DNA from: Mesostigma viride
Lineage: Eukaryota; Streptophyta; Mesostigmatophyceae; Mesostigmatales; Mesostigmataceae
Length of the DNA: 64,000 bases
Assembly: GCA_009746045.1 (NCBI GenBank)
Contig: RPFO01000022.1
Coordinates: 624,036-688,035, forward strand
Reading direction: 5' to 3'
Positions 21,724 through 31,222 of this stretch are shown here, one piece after another (positions within the stretch are counted from its first letter, which is position 1; every line of letters starts with the position of its first letter). A program made the translations under genes and the position numbers. Below the pieces are notes generated by a model. It did no database searches and was not told the origin of the DNA. It saw only the letters and a list, made by a program, of their open reading frames with translations.

Positions 21724-23703
21724 TAATTAATTAATTAATTATCAACATCACTCCGTTGGGAGTAGATGTAGCACATAGCCCTGAGAAGGGGCATATGGCG
21801 TTTAATACATTCTAGGCTACTTCATGCAAGGGTGGGAATGTAAGCTACCCCTGCTCTAGGTGCACCAGGGCACCCGCACCCTCATGGTCTATCACGCTAT
21901 GCCCGGGTAAGGGGGGAGCATGCCTGTGAGGCCGGGAAGATCATCATGGCTATACAAAAACTAGAGCGTGGCGTCTCAGCAGAGAGCAGCTCTCTGCATG
22001 GGCACAGCATTACTAAATAAAACTAGGCATCGTCTGGAGTGTGGCTCATCATAGGCACACATGTACATGATTACATAAAGCGCGTGGCTTAGCTGGAATA
22101 GGGCCTCTAGGAGGCGTACATGTACATGGCCACGGTCTATCTATTCTACACTACTACTGCTGTATTCCCCTAAGCTGGGGCTTCTGGAGTCGCTGGGGCC
22201 GCGGGGGTCGCCTGCCAGGGCTTGTGGCCGACGTAGATGGCCGCCCCCTTCCAGTACACCGGCTGCCCCGCCTTGGTCTGCCGGAGCTGGTGGTAGGTCG
22301 GCCATAGCTCCCGTCGCCGTTGTTGCTGCGCCAGGGTCAAGTCGTCATCAAGGGTGAAGAGAGTCTTCTCGAGCCGCTTGCGGCGTCTGAGAAAAGAAAT
22401 CTTGTCCGCCGGGGTCTTAAAGGTGAGAAGGAGCGGGGGCGGCCCTGCCTTACCCGCGCGCGGGGAAGGCGGTGGGCGGCCAGCTCGATCTCACCAGTAA
22501 GGCCCATGCGATCAAGGATTTCTCTCTCAAAAGCACGCGCAAGCTTCTCGGAATTCTCACCTTCCTCCATCTTGAGGTTCTTGACAATGACGTTGAGGCT
22601 GCGCTTGGCGAGCTCGGCCTCCTCGCGGAGGTCAAGCGTCTGCCGTTGAAGCTGGGCTGCGACGGCGGAGGTGGTGGAGGTGGTGTGTTGCTTAAGCATG
22701 TCCGCCCAGGTGGTGATGGGAGGAGCATCGCCGGTCAGGCCAGCCGGGGCGGGCTTGGCGGCAATGTCCTTCACTGCCTGGGCGGTGAGGCCTGCGGTGT
22801 TCTGCAGGACCTCGATAGCGATGGCATTGTTCTTAAGACGCTGGTCGATGTCGAGGAGCTGGGCTTTGATGTCGGCGGTGGAGGTGGAGGTGGCAGTGGA
22901 GGTGGAGGCGAGGAGGGTGGAGGTGGAGGTGACGGTGGTGGAAATGTGAGGGAGCTCAGTAGCCAGCGTGCCGCCCATTGCCGCCACATCTGCGGCAAGG
23001 GGGGTCACGTGCTGCTGAAAGGCTTCCGTGAGGATGGAGCGGTATTGGGCTGCGGAGATGGTGGGGGCCAAGATCTCGCCGTCAGACTTCGTCAGCAGGG
23101 AACAAAGAATCATGTGCTGAAGCTCGGGCCGGGGGTACAAGCCCGTCAGCAGCAGTTCGCGGCTCTGTGTAAAATTACGGCCGTCAAATTCCAGTAGGCG
23201 ACGGATGCTGTGAAAGTAGATGCACAGCTCAAGAAGCGAGGCGTAGTCCCCGAAGAAAATGCATTTCATAGCAGCGACCGGAGAAATGTTGTTGAACCAG
23301 TCGTGATCGTCGGCATGGAAGGAGTGGTACTTGAAACGCGGTTCGCGTGGAAAGGATGAGCGGCTGCGTTTAGGGTCTGGCGAGGCCGATGGCGAGGCAG
23401 GAAGCCCGGGAGGCTGCTGGGCGGCCACCAGTGCGCGACTAGTGTCACCACTGCCTTCCGGCCCTGATGGCGAAGCTGCAGCCAGAGCTGCAGACGTATT
23501 TTCATTGCCGAGCGCAGCCGTCAGGCTGCGTTGCGTCGATGGGCGTTTGCTCATCGTATATTGCGTAATAGCGTCGGAAAATTATATCAGCATGTGCGTC
23601 TTAGAAAGACGAAGCGATTGTGATATTCACGACTAAATTCGGTGCTCAAACGTGAAAGTTATGAGCGCCGCCGTCAGCCATGGCTACCTCGTGGCTCGTG
23701 GCT
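21724..23703 (-). mobile_element. ORF1-only (TTAA)n-tailed retroelement, near-complete copy, 1,980 bp
   Basis: The boundaries are set by the exact 12-bp duplication CGTCACTCGAAT at 21,712-21,723 and 23,704-23,715, inside a LINE ORF2. On the minus strand the order is a ~150 bp 5' leader (23,703-23,555, shared almost base for base with 51,470-51,613), ORF1 (23,554 to about 22,170), a ~430 bp 3' UTR, and a TTAATTAATTAATTA tail at 21,724-21,741. No reverse transcriptase or endonuclease is encoded, so the element is a half-LINE that must borrow ORF2 in trans. The long duplication and the simple-sequence tail are the marks of target-primed reverse transcription. Confidence 0.85.
22170..23554 (-). 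pseudogene. L1-like ORF1 protein, about 460 residues, one frameshift
   Basis: From ATG at 23,554: a Ser/Pro/Ala-rich head with basic PDPKRSRSSFP; a helical region (ILTEAFQQHVTPLAADVAAM); a Thr/Ser-rich linker; a coiled-coil-like ALATEL/IKAQLLDIDQRLKN section; WADMLKQH; then an RRM-like core (SLNVIVKNLKMEEGEN ... GLTGEIELAAHRLPR). The open frame runs out at 22,337 only because of a one-base shift near 22,456-22,462 in a GCGCGCGGG run. The adjacent frame continues the family pattern with RRKRLEKTLFTLDDDLTLAQ and GQPVYWKGAAIYV to a stop at 22,170. Coiled coil, RRM and a C-terminal domain ending in a strand pair are the L1 ORF1p (Transposase_22) layout. Expected role: RNA-binding chaperone of the RNP. 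Confidence 0.75.
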
Positions 23704-23715
23704 CGTCACTCGAAT
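23704..23715 (+). repeat. Target-site duplication, right copy (12 bp)
   Basis: Second copy of CGTCACTCGAAT. Joining the LINE reading across the two copies restores its coding path (DGTVTR into MLRHIL). Confidence 0.9.
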
Positions 23716-24037
23716 GCTCCGTCATATCCTCGGCGTCCGCTACCAAGAAAGCCGCACCCGGGCCGAGCTCTACTGCGAGCTCCCTCTTGTCACCCATACC
23801 ACTGATCCGACACCGCCGCCTCCTCTTTGCCGGCCATCTTGCCCGCACATGCAGACCACCTGTGAATACCGGCCGATGTGGGCCCTGCCGGGGGGCTTAA
23901 TTAATTAATTAAGTAGCTTCCATCATCATTCCGTCATCATTCCGTCATCGCGACTAGGAGAAGTGCACCACCCTTATGCTGGCATCTGCCACCCCTATAG
24001 TGACCCTATAGTGACCGCGGCCTAGGATGGGGTCTCA

Positions 24038-24068
24038 CCCTAAGCCCTAAACCCTAAAACCCTAAACC
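24038..24068 (+). repeat. Telomere-like CCCTAAA repeats inside the TIR
   Basis: Four near-perfect CCCTAAA heptamers, the plant and green-algal telomere unit, lie in the left TIR. The mirror copy TTTAGGG lies at about 50,389-50,419 in the right TIR. Confidence 0.85.
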
Positions 24069-24180
24069 ACTTGCAAAAACAGAAGTGCCCCTGCCACCAC
24101 TGCTCACCAGGTTGTGACATTTAGGCTGGCATCTGTCACCACCCCGGCAGTTGTGATGGTGTGTTGGGGGTGTGACAAGG

Positions 24181-24780
24181 ATGGCGAAAAATTGCACGTA
24201 CTTACTCTTATATAAAGAACGCCCAATTTTTCGCCACCCTGCCACCCCTTGGCGCGGGTCATAGGAGGTGTTTGTCAAGGTGTGACAAGGATGGCGAAAA
24301 ATTGCACGTACTTACTCTTATATAAAGAACGCCCAATTTTTCGCCACCCTGCCACCCCTTGGCGCGGGTCATAGGAGGTGTTTGTCAAGGTGTGACAAGG
24401 ATGGCGAAAAATTGCACGTACTTACTCTTATATAAAGAACGCCCAATTTTTCGCCACCCTGCCACCCCTTGGCGCGGGTATAGGAGGTGTTTGTCAAGGT
24501 GTGAGAGTGATGGCGAAAAATTGCACGTACTTACTCTTATATAAAGAACGCCCAATTTTTCGCCACCCTGCCACCCCTTGGCGCGGGGTATAGGAGGTGT
24601 TTGTCAAGGTGTGAGAGTGATGGCGAAAAATTGCACGTACTTACTCTTAAGAAAAGAACGCCCAATTTTTCGCCACCTTCCCCCACTGGCCGGCGCTGAG
24701 GTGGCGTGGGTTGTTGGATGTGGCGAAAAATTGCACGTACTTACTCTTAAGAAAAGACCGCCCAATTTTTCGCCATGTCC
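24181..24780 (+). repeat. Six tandem ~110-bp hairpin units in the left TIR
   Basis: Units begin at 24,181, 24,291, 24,401, 24,510, 24,620 and 24,721. Each carries a 12-bp inverted pair, GGCGAAAAATTG and CAATTTTTCGCC, around a spacer with ACGTACTTACTC. The first four spacers hold TATATAAAG; the last two read TTAAGAAAAG instead. Each unit could fold into a hairpin; role unknown. Confidence 0.9.
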
Positions 24781-24921
24781 TCGCAGGGTGAGGGAGCCGG
24801 CGAGGGCCGCGCGGCGGGGTGTGACCCGAACCGGATGGGCCTCCGATTTGCATGGGAAGCAGTTGTCGCTGGCAACGATGACTACATGCATGGCAGAAAC
24901 GCGTTCCATTAAAAATATTTA

Positions 24922-27900
24922 TTACTTATCCGCTCCCTGCAGGAAAGGAGCGATTTCATCCATCGACAGGCCAGACAACGACGTGATCGAATAATCCTTC
25001 TCATCGCCCCACCACGAGGGTTTATACCTATCAAGAAACGCGTGCATGTCCGCCTTCGAAATTTCCAAGTAACCACCGCCACGGCTGTTGCCCTTCGCCC
25101 CTTTGGCAGAAATTCCCAGAGTCGGGCTTAACAACCTGTTGACGAGCCCGCTACACTGTGCAAAAGACAAACTACCAGCCTCGCCTGCTCGCCGTTGGTA
25201 TCCAAATGTTGAGCGCATGAACCAGGCCTTGTCGGCAATTTCGCTATCAATTTTATTCCCTAGTGCAATCGTCTCGTCGCGCGTCAACTTCATTGTGAGA
25301 TTGGACGGATCAGCCGTCGTGATGAAGTCGATGATAGGCGTCCCTTCTAGTAGCTTGAGCGTAATGGCCAGAGACTGTGCTAGTCCAAAACGAGAATACG
25401 CCTTCAAATCAAACAAGGACTCTGACTTCTGCAGAATCAACAGATTGTCTCTGAAATGCTCCTTGGTTCCTAGTCCCGTCAACTTCGAATATTGCCGAAT
25501 GCCAGCGTACGCCTTCCTCCCCATCTCCTTGTCCAGAATTTGAGGGAGCTCGTCGTCGATGAGATCATACGGAATCATGTACAACCGGTGAACCAGTTCG
25601 TACACCGCCTTCAGACGCATTTCGTACGGTGAAAGTGGAACCGTGCCGCCGATTCTCCCCTCTAGATCCTTGTACTCCTCCTCGCTCAGAAGCACCACCT
25701 CCCTGTCCTTGTCTGGATCTTCTAGTACCGGAAGCGGAGGGGCGTCGATGTCCCCCAACTCCTCCACTGCCGACACCTCCACGCCGTAGTCCTCCGTCAG
25801 TATCTTGATGAGATTTCCCTTGTAGTGGGACCTCGACACCGCGAGATCTTGCTGGTTCCGGCAGAAGAGACGGAACTTGGGGCAATTTCTGTCATAGATA
25901 CGCGACTTGTCCGCGCTCCAGTCGCAGACTACGTCGGCGTTGTCGAACAGCAGCTGGATGAGCGCAGTGTCCCCCGCGATCATGTTCTCGACGATCGTAC
26001 CGTAGTCCGTTGGAGGCCTGTCAAGAAGCGAAGTCGTGTCTCGATAGAAGATGACCATCTCTCCCTTGACTAAGTGGCGCACCCTGAAAATTTGCTGGAG
26101 GGTTGTCGTGTAGCTCGCGTAGTGGTCCCCGTTGATGAAGAGTCCCACCATGCTGTCGAACGTGTGCTCCGTGTAGCTGACTCCAACCGTGATCGTGGGG
26201 CTGAAGATCAAAAAGTCCAAGTCAGCCCACGCAGCATTCGCGCCAACCTCCAGATCCTCCTTGCTCGTCAGACTAGTGTAGAGACGCCCGTTCTTGCGCT
26301 TGTCGATGAAGGGTTTGAGTGCCTCATACGCCATGGCGGCCTCTTTTTTGCCAGACATTGGGCAGAAAATCCTCTCTCCGGCCTCTATCCTCCTCTCACA
26401 CTCAGCGACAAAGCGGTCCACGCAGACCTTTCGCCAGTTCTTTTCTGATGTCACATCCACCCATCGCAGAGTCCTGTTGGTAGGGCGCCGGAAGGTGTTG
26501 CAATCCACCTCCATAGTATCCGCCGCGCGATAGGCCGCTATGAACTCGTATACCTTTCGAGTAACGGTAGCGTCTAGCGCAATCACGACCTTGGACATCT
26601 CAATGAGCCTGATGAACTTCCTCAACACCTCGCGCTTGTATTTCACGTGGCCCTGCGAAATCGCGGTGAGGGTGTTATATATTTCGTCTAGGATGAGGAG
26701 ATCGAACGGTTGGTCTGTGACGCGCAAGATGCTGTTAAGAACGACCAGCACCCTGTCATCAGACATCATCCCTTCGGACCGCTGAGGTAGTGACGGAAAT
26801 TCGGGTCATTGGACAAGATATGGAACGCGTTGTCCTCCCATGCAATCGTCCTCCCGCGCTCGCCAGAGACTTGTAGTTGCGATCCTCCTCCTTGGACAGG
26901 CTGATGTTGGCAACGATGCAGCACACGCGAATACCTGGATCCCTCCTCACCGCCTCGTTGACGAGTTCACGAATCCTCTCAGATTTACCTGTCCCGCAGT
27001 TGGACTGGACGAGGAAGGTGCTCTTATGCGGTCCCCCAAATAGCGCATCCCAGCTGAATGGCTTGATTTTTTCGGACGAATACGTGTGAGTGAACGGCAC
27101 TTGGTCAGATCCCGGTTGCTGCATCACGGGAGGTGCGATCTCGATCTTGCGAGCGTCTGGCGATTTCCTGTAGCAGTCATAAAAAACTTGTCCTGACGGG
27201 TATTGGAGCGTGAATGGGCCGTTCTTCTCGTGCACCTTGTTGCATATGAGGCAGATGTGATCGTCGCATTGCTGGTACTTCACCCTCACGAGCTTGACGT
27301 CTGGAGACAACTCAATGTAGCCGCACTCGAGATAGTCACACTCCGGAGCCACCTTCTCCATCGCCGCGAGAGATGCAGAAACGTCAATGTCCTTGCCCGC
27401 CGCCTTCACCGTGCACTCGCGACGTCCGCGAACCCCTCTCCTCTTCAACGATGCCGCCCAGTCCGGGGGCGCACTCACCAATACCCCGCCCGAGACGTCG
27501 TCCGGCGAGTAGATGTTGATGAGATGGTCGAGGAAGTCACTAGACGAGCCTTCACATGTGCGCAGAATTCCCAGAGGGTCAGTGTCCCCGAATTTGTGCA
27601 TCCCGACGCATCGGAAAAGACTGTCTCTCCTGTAGACTGCTTCGTCTATCACCGTGTCCATTTCACCGAAATAGTCAGCTGGGTGGCGGCAGATCTCGTC
27701 GAATTGCTCTTGACCGTTCACTTTGAACTTCAGCAGCTCGTGCGCGTCCTCGTGAACGGGAGATGACAGGTCGAAAGAAGCGCGCTTGATGAAATCGGTG
27801 AGGCCGCTGTACCAAAACACTCTCGCGTCCAGGTCGGCAAGAACGAGACCGCGCACGACGATGTGGAAAGACGACTTGAACAAATCCTTCTTCATGCGAG

Positions 27901-28408
27901 ACGCCGTGCTGACCTCGTAGCGAAAGTCCTTGGTTGCGATGTTCAGGACGACGCGGCAGTACTCGTCGTGAACACGGCGAAAGTGTCCCGGGTAATCGAT
28001 GTTCGCCAGACGCTCGTCATCTGGGTCGACCTTGTCGTCAATGTCGACGTACGCCCACGACGGGTCGTCGGGTTGTATGACTTCGTCGAGCGTGCGGCGA
28101 ACGGGATGAGCAGCACACTCCGCATAGATCCGCGAAAAGTCTGCGAGGTTGCCATAATGCGCGTACTCGTTGGCGTCCTTCGTGTTGATGCCACGCGCGC
28201 AAATGAAGCGATGGCCGAGAGACACCCCAGCCTCTTTTGTGGGAGCCTTCTTGTAGCGCCACTGCGTGACGACCTTGTTCATGGTCTCATGGGTGGCCTC
28301 GGGTGGTGGGTGGAGTAGAGCCAGCCACGGAATGTCAACGTCCTTTATACTCCCACGGTGCTTTCTAGAAGGTTCGACTGTGACGACACGACTCGGTTCA
28401 GACGACAT
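24922..28408 (-). pseudogene. PLV primase (AEP) plus UL9-like SF2 helicase, two frameshifts
   Basis: The first part (28,408-26,759) is an archaeo-eukaryotic primase of the herpes type. It shows the DxD motif in AYVDIDDK, the SxH motif in KSSFHIVVRG, the third motif around DEAVYRRDSLFRCVGMHK, and a zinc site CLICNKVHEKNG ... YDCYRK. It ends with a Walker A (QSNCGTGKSERI). The second part (26,769-24,922) has Walker B as LLILDEIYN, and helicase motifs TITVGVSYTEHTFDS and QQIFRVRHL, as in origin-binding (UL9-like) SF2 helicases. Between them the reading moves through a third frame: shifts near 26,850 and near 26,770 break one gene of about 1,160 codons. Predicted role: replication initiation, with priming and unwinding. 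A 9-mer ATATACTAT precedes the start codon. Confidence 0.82.
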
Positions 28409-28577
28409 GATAGTATATTAATTGTTTAGAAAAAAAAATTCAGATTATAAAATGCCAAACCCTCGAACCTCGACCCTCGAGAAAAATGTTCCCATGGAAC
28501 TTTTATATTCCCTGTATAATGCATGCGGTTTAGAATACCCTTTTCGACATTCATGAAAATTTCCCACGGGAAACTAT

Positions 28578-29840
28578 CTACTTTTTCCTCGGCCTCAGCC
28601 GACGTCCGCCAGTCTCGCCACCCTGCCTCTCGTAAACGGCTCCTGTCAGTACGTCATGGCCCATCATGTCGCCAGCCCATTTACGTTTCTTAAATGAAGC
28701 GCCCTTCAGGAAACGAGTGATGTATGCTTGTCGCGTGGCGTCGATGCCTCCGTAAATCCGGTTGTAACGGGCGCTGTAGAGCTCGTGTTTGATCGGAATG
28801 CCAGGCTCTGATTCGAAAAGGAATTTCTGTCCAGCCTTAGCACGGGCATCTAACGCTTTGATGAGCTTTCCGTACTTCTTCGGGATGACGACGTCATAAA
28901 CTGGCATGCTGTGCTGCGTTTTGAAATTCTGGATGTAGAATCTCCTCTCGCTCGGGATGTAGCCGTTCTCGTGCGGTCCTAGCTCAGCGACCGAGTCGAC
29001 GATGCGCATCTGGTCGTGATTGTAACGCGTCGGTGGTAGATCTTCACCCGAGAGATAGATCAAGCCCATGAGCGCGGCGTCGGACGTGGGATCGGCTTCG
29101 TACTCTGCTTTGGCGATCTTCTGGAGCTGTTCGTACGTGTACCTCAGCGGCTTGTTCTCGGCACGGTCAAACCGTCTGTCCAGGTCACCAACCTTCAGCT
29201 CCCTGACGCGAGCAGTGTACGCGTCCGTAACGTGACTTGGGAGCCTCTTCTCGGGCGGCATCATTCGGTTCACGCCGTTGATGACCCCGAGGAGCTGCTT
29301 CTCATTCTCCCTCCAGGCGTCGTCCTTCGAGTGCTGGGTCTTGCGCTTGGGTTCTGATGTCTCGTGCACCACGCGAAGAACACGAGCTGTGTCGGCAAGG
29401 CAATCAACGGACTCGTACTGCGAGCACCCCAGTTTGTCGAGCAGGACCCGCATCCTGCCAATGTATCCCAAAGCGGTCTTGCGAGTCGCCCCGCGCTCCT
29501 TCGATGGCCTGCCACGCTCGTGCTGCTCTGGTCGCGCTTCCGCTGCGGCGACGGCCTCGTCGAAGGTCCAGTACCGCCCTCCTCCAGCTCGCGCAGGCGA
29601 TTCCTCGTGGTGCGGTGGCTCCGGCGAGGGTGGAGAGGTCGCCTGCAAGCCGATTTTTTCCGCGCACTCGGGGTTATTTGCGATCCATCGGTCACTGGGA
29701 TTCCAGACGCCCTTCTTGACCTTGCTTTTCGCCGAGATGCAGTTCGTCTGGTCGCGGGCGATTGCTCGCCTCTTCGCCTGGGCCCGTCGCCATTGCTCGC
29801 GACGCTCCTCTACGGTCACCGTCATCTGATGACTGAACAT
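28578..29840 (-). CDS. PLV tyrosine recombinase (integrase), 420 aa
   Basis: The C-terminal half has the tyrosine-recombinase layout: an N-proximal Arg region near TRYNHDQMRIV, a beta hairpin with Lys (YIQNFKTQHSMPVYDVVIP), an ATRQAYITRFLK box in place of the usual HxxR box, MGHDVLTGAVYER with the His and the presumed nucleophile Tyr, and a basic tail (GGRRLRPRKK). The N-terminal ~130 residues are basic and may bind DNA. Its expected job is site-specific integration or excision of the element. Its 5' end overlaps the AT-hook gene by 149 bp, so the two are probably transcribed together. The His of the box II motif appears replaced by Thr or Ala, which occurs in divergent families; activity is uncertain. 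Confidence 0.8.
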   Translation of the reverse strand: MFSHQMTVTVEERREQWRRAQAKRRAIARDQTNCISAKSKVKKGVWNPSDRWIANNPECAEKIGLQATSPPSPEPPHHEESPARAGGGRYWTFDEAVAAAEARPEQHERGRPSKERGATRKTALGYIGRMRVLLDKLGCSQYESVDCLADTARVLRVVHETSEPKRKTQHSKDDAWRENEKQLLGVINGVNRMMPPEKRLPSHVTDAYTARVRELKVGDLDRRFDRAENKPLRYTYEQLQKIAKAEYEADPTSDAALMGLIYLSGEDLPPTRYNHDQMRIVDSVAELGPHENGYIPSERRFYIQNFKTQHSMPVYDVVIPKKYGKLIKALDARAKAGQKFLFESEPGIPIKHELYSARYNRIYGGIDATRQAYITRFLKGASFKKRKWAGDMMGHDVLTGAVYERQGGETGGRRLRPRKK

Positions 29841-30186
29841 GAGACAATTTTTTGGCTCGAGGCTTTTTATACCCTACGGGGTGGATCCTTGGGCGCCCTC
29901 GAGGCCGTTTCGGTTCGTGTCGTTTTTCCGTTTTGGAGGGTGAGCGCCCACGTGGACGCCTGCGATCGCCCACCAAGGCGAGGATGGCCAATCGGATTTC
30001 GGGGCTCATGTCGTGACAGGTGGACGGAATCGTGTCGTGGTGGCCTGCTTCTTGAAGGATCCTGACGACACGTTCTAGAGTTTTCTGCCCCAGTCGAGAA
30101 CCCGAACAATATCGGAGGAGTGCTTGGGTGTCCAACACGTACTCCTTCTCGGCGCCTGCGTATCGTTTGATGGACGGAATATCCAT
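29692..30186 (-). CDS. PLV AT-hook protein, 164 aa
   Basis: The N-terminal ~70 residues are helical (VLDTQALLRYCSGSRLGQK, LERVVRILQEAG). The middle is very basic, with two AT-hook-like cores (RRPRGRSP and KRPRGRPRIHP), the second a good match to the GRP-centred minor-groove binder. No enzyme motif is present. The start ATG at 30,186 lies inside the same ATATACTAT 9-mer that precedes the primase gene. It lies between packaging ATPase and recombinase genes, so a chromatin-targeting or genome-binding role is plausible, but that is inference. Confidence 0.6.
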   Translation of the reverse strand: MDIPSIKRYAGAEKEYVLDTQALLRYCSGSRLGQKTLERVVRILQEAGHHDTIPSTCHDMSPEIRLAILALVGDRRRPRGRSPSKTEKRHEPKRPRGRPRIHPVGYKKPRAKKLSHVQSSDDGDRRGASRAMATGPGEEASNRPRPDELHLGEKQGQEGRLESQ

Positions 30187-30208
30187 AGTATATCATGTTC
30201 AGAGAAAA

Positions 30209-31093
30209 TTATTTTATCGAGAGAAATGTATTGAAGTTTCGACGAAACATTTTTTTCGGGTCGCGCTGGTCGAAGTCGACAGCGAAGAAGTCGTGAGGAT
30301 CGTCCTTGACGGCGTGGTCCCATAGCGCGAGAAACTCGTCCGGCGCCACAGCCCCCGCGCTCTCTTCCGCGATCTGTCGCGCGGCTCGATGGTCCTTCGT
30401 TCTGAACAGCGCAAGAAACGATATATTCGCTCGCACTGCTCGTGGTACGCCACCGCTTGTGTACGCCTGTGTCAGGAAAATCATGCTCGTGAGGAAGTGT
30501 CTGTGTTTGAACGCGAAAGCCGCAACAGCGTTTTTGCTAGAGCTCTGATAGAGGGCACTGCCTTGCATGTCGTCTATCAGAATGAGCGACGAAGGAGGAC
30601 CGTGCTCGAACCTTGTCGCAGGTTTATCCCAGTTCATTGCATCAAGGCGTAGGTACATGGAGAGGTCCATGAGTTCTGCGTTTTTATTCCCGTCCACGTA
30701 TTCGCGTTTAAACGTTTCCCACACCTTGAGATCGTCCTTGTACCTCTCGTATTCGTGGAGGTCAGACTTTATATGATCTATCATCCCATCGAATGCCAGG
30801 TTAGAGTAGACTTCCATCGTCATAGCTGGTTCCGGGAGCTCCTTGTATTTCGGCTCCGTGTGGGCACTCCCTGAAATGAGGTACAGCTTGTCGAATGAGT
30901 TGTTAGCAAAGTAAGCCTTCGCCATGTTGACTGCCGATGTAGTTTTCCCAGACCGTCGAGCTCCGCAGAAGTTTGCGATGAAATGAAGACTCGGCATATT
31001 CGGTGGAGCAGGACGCTGTGGGGCGTATCGTTGCTTGATGTCTTTGTTCTCAAGTGAATGAATTCGTCGCTCTTCGATGATAGCCATTATCAT
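30209..31093 (-). CDS. PLV genome-packaging ATPase (FtsK/HerA, A32-like), 294 aa
   Basis: Walker A GARRSGKTTSAVN lies near residue 45, Walker B SLILIDDMQG near residue 168, and a sensor-type segment MIFLTQAYTSGG near residue 206. These fit the A32-like packaging ATPases of PLVs, virophages and large DNA viruses, which pump the genome into preformed capsids. Length is normal for the group and the frame is intact. It begins 12 bp downstream of the stop of the coiled-coil gene and ends 22 bp before the AT-hook gene, so it belongs to one minus-strand gene run. ATG at 31,093 is used; a second ATG lies two codons on. Confidence 0.9.
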   Translation of the reverse strand: MIMAIIEERRIHSLENKDIKQRYAPQRPAPPNMPSLHFIANFCGARRSGKTTSAVNMAKAYFANNSFDKLYLISGSAHTEPKYKELPEPAMTMEVYSNLAFDGMIDHIKSDLHEYERYKDDLKVWETFKREYVDGNKNAELMDLSMYLRLDAMNWDKPATRFEHGPPSSLILIDDMQGSALYQSSSKNAVAAFAFKHRHFLTSMIFLTQAYTSGGVPRAVRANISFLALFRTKDHRAARQIAEESAGAVAPDEFLALWDHAVKDDPHDFFAVDFDQRDPKKMFRRNFNTFLSIK

Positions 31094-31222
31094 TCTGAAG
31101 ACATTTTAATCGTCCAGACTAGCAAGGAGAGACGCGCGGATGGCGGCCATGCGCATCTCGTATGGCGTCATCGCGACAGGTGGCGGTGGTGGAGGTGGGA
31201 GCTGTCGGGTCTTGATCGGGGG

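Larger units (their letters stand above)
19820..23910 (+). pseudogene. LINE ORF2 remnant (reverse transcriptase), 5'-truncated and split
   Basis: Coding stretches in several frames line up as one LINE ORF2. A linker region (AWRSLDRLTGRR, then WTPQEWAAAISTLRNDAAMGVDNISPEVVK) covers about 20,110-20,560. RT palm and finger motifs follow: ESQMGFRVGRN, IFVDYTKAFDTVIWD, then YADDTTLVET with the catalytic Asp pair near 21,255. The post-RT part is RFKLLGSWLPSTADGINTRI and GCEAWILDQALSQQLDGTVTR. The frame is then cut by an ORF1-only element (21,724-23,703) and resumes at 23,704-23,900 with MLRHILGVRYQ and LIRHRRLLFAGHLAR. The endonuclease domain is missing, and frameshifts fall near 20,560-20,700 and 21,095. 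A 27-bp insert flanked by a 12-bp repeat sits at 21,608-21,658. The right end abuts the viral inverted repeat through a TTAATTAATTAATTA tract. Confidence 0.8.
23911..24823 (+). repeat. PLV left terminal inverted repeat
   Basis: It matches the reverse complement of 49,732-50,542. From outside in it has AAGTAGCTTCCATC, two CATTCCGTCAT repeats, two CTATAGTGACC repeats, a telomere-like CCCTAAA block (24,038-24,068), and six ~110-bp hairpin repeats. It ends at GCGGGGTGTG (24,823), after which the two sides diverge. The left arm is longer than the right because it holds one more tandem unit. Confidence 0.9.

Noticed and set aside
21712-21741. TTAA tracts as piggyBac-type target sites
   Set aside because: Duplications are 12-19 bp and one-sided tails are present, which fits target-primed reverse transcription, not TTAA-specific transposition.
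24181-24780. Regularly spaced repeats resembling a CRISPR array
   Set aside because: Units are contiguous tandem copies with no unique spacers, and they lie in viral inverted repeats of a eukaryotic genome.
27203-28318. Plus-strand frames of 187 and 151 residues
   Set aside because: Antisense to the viral primase, which has clear catalytic motifs.
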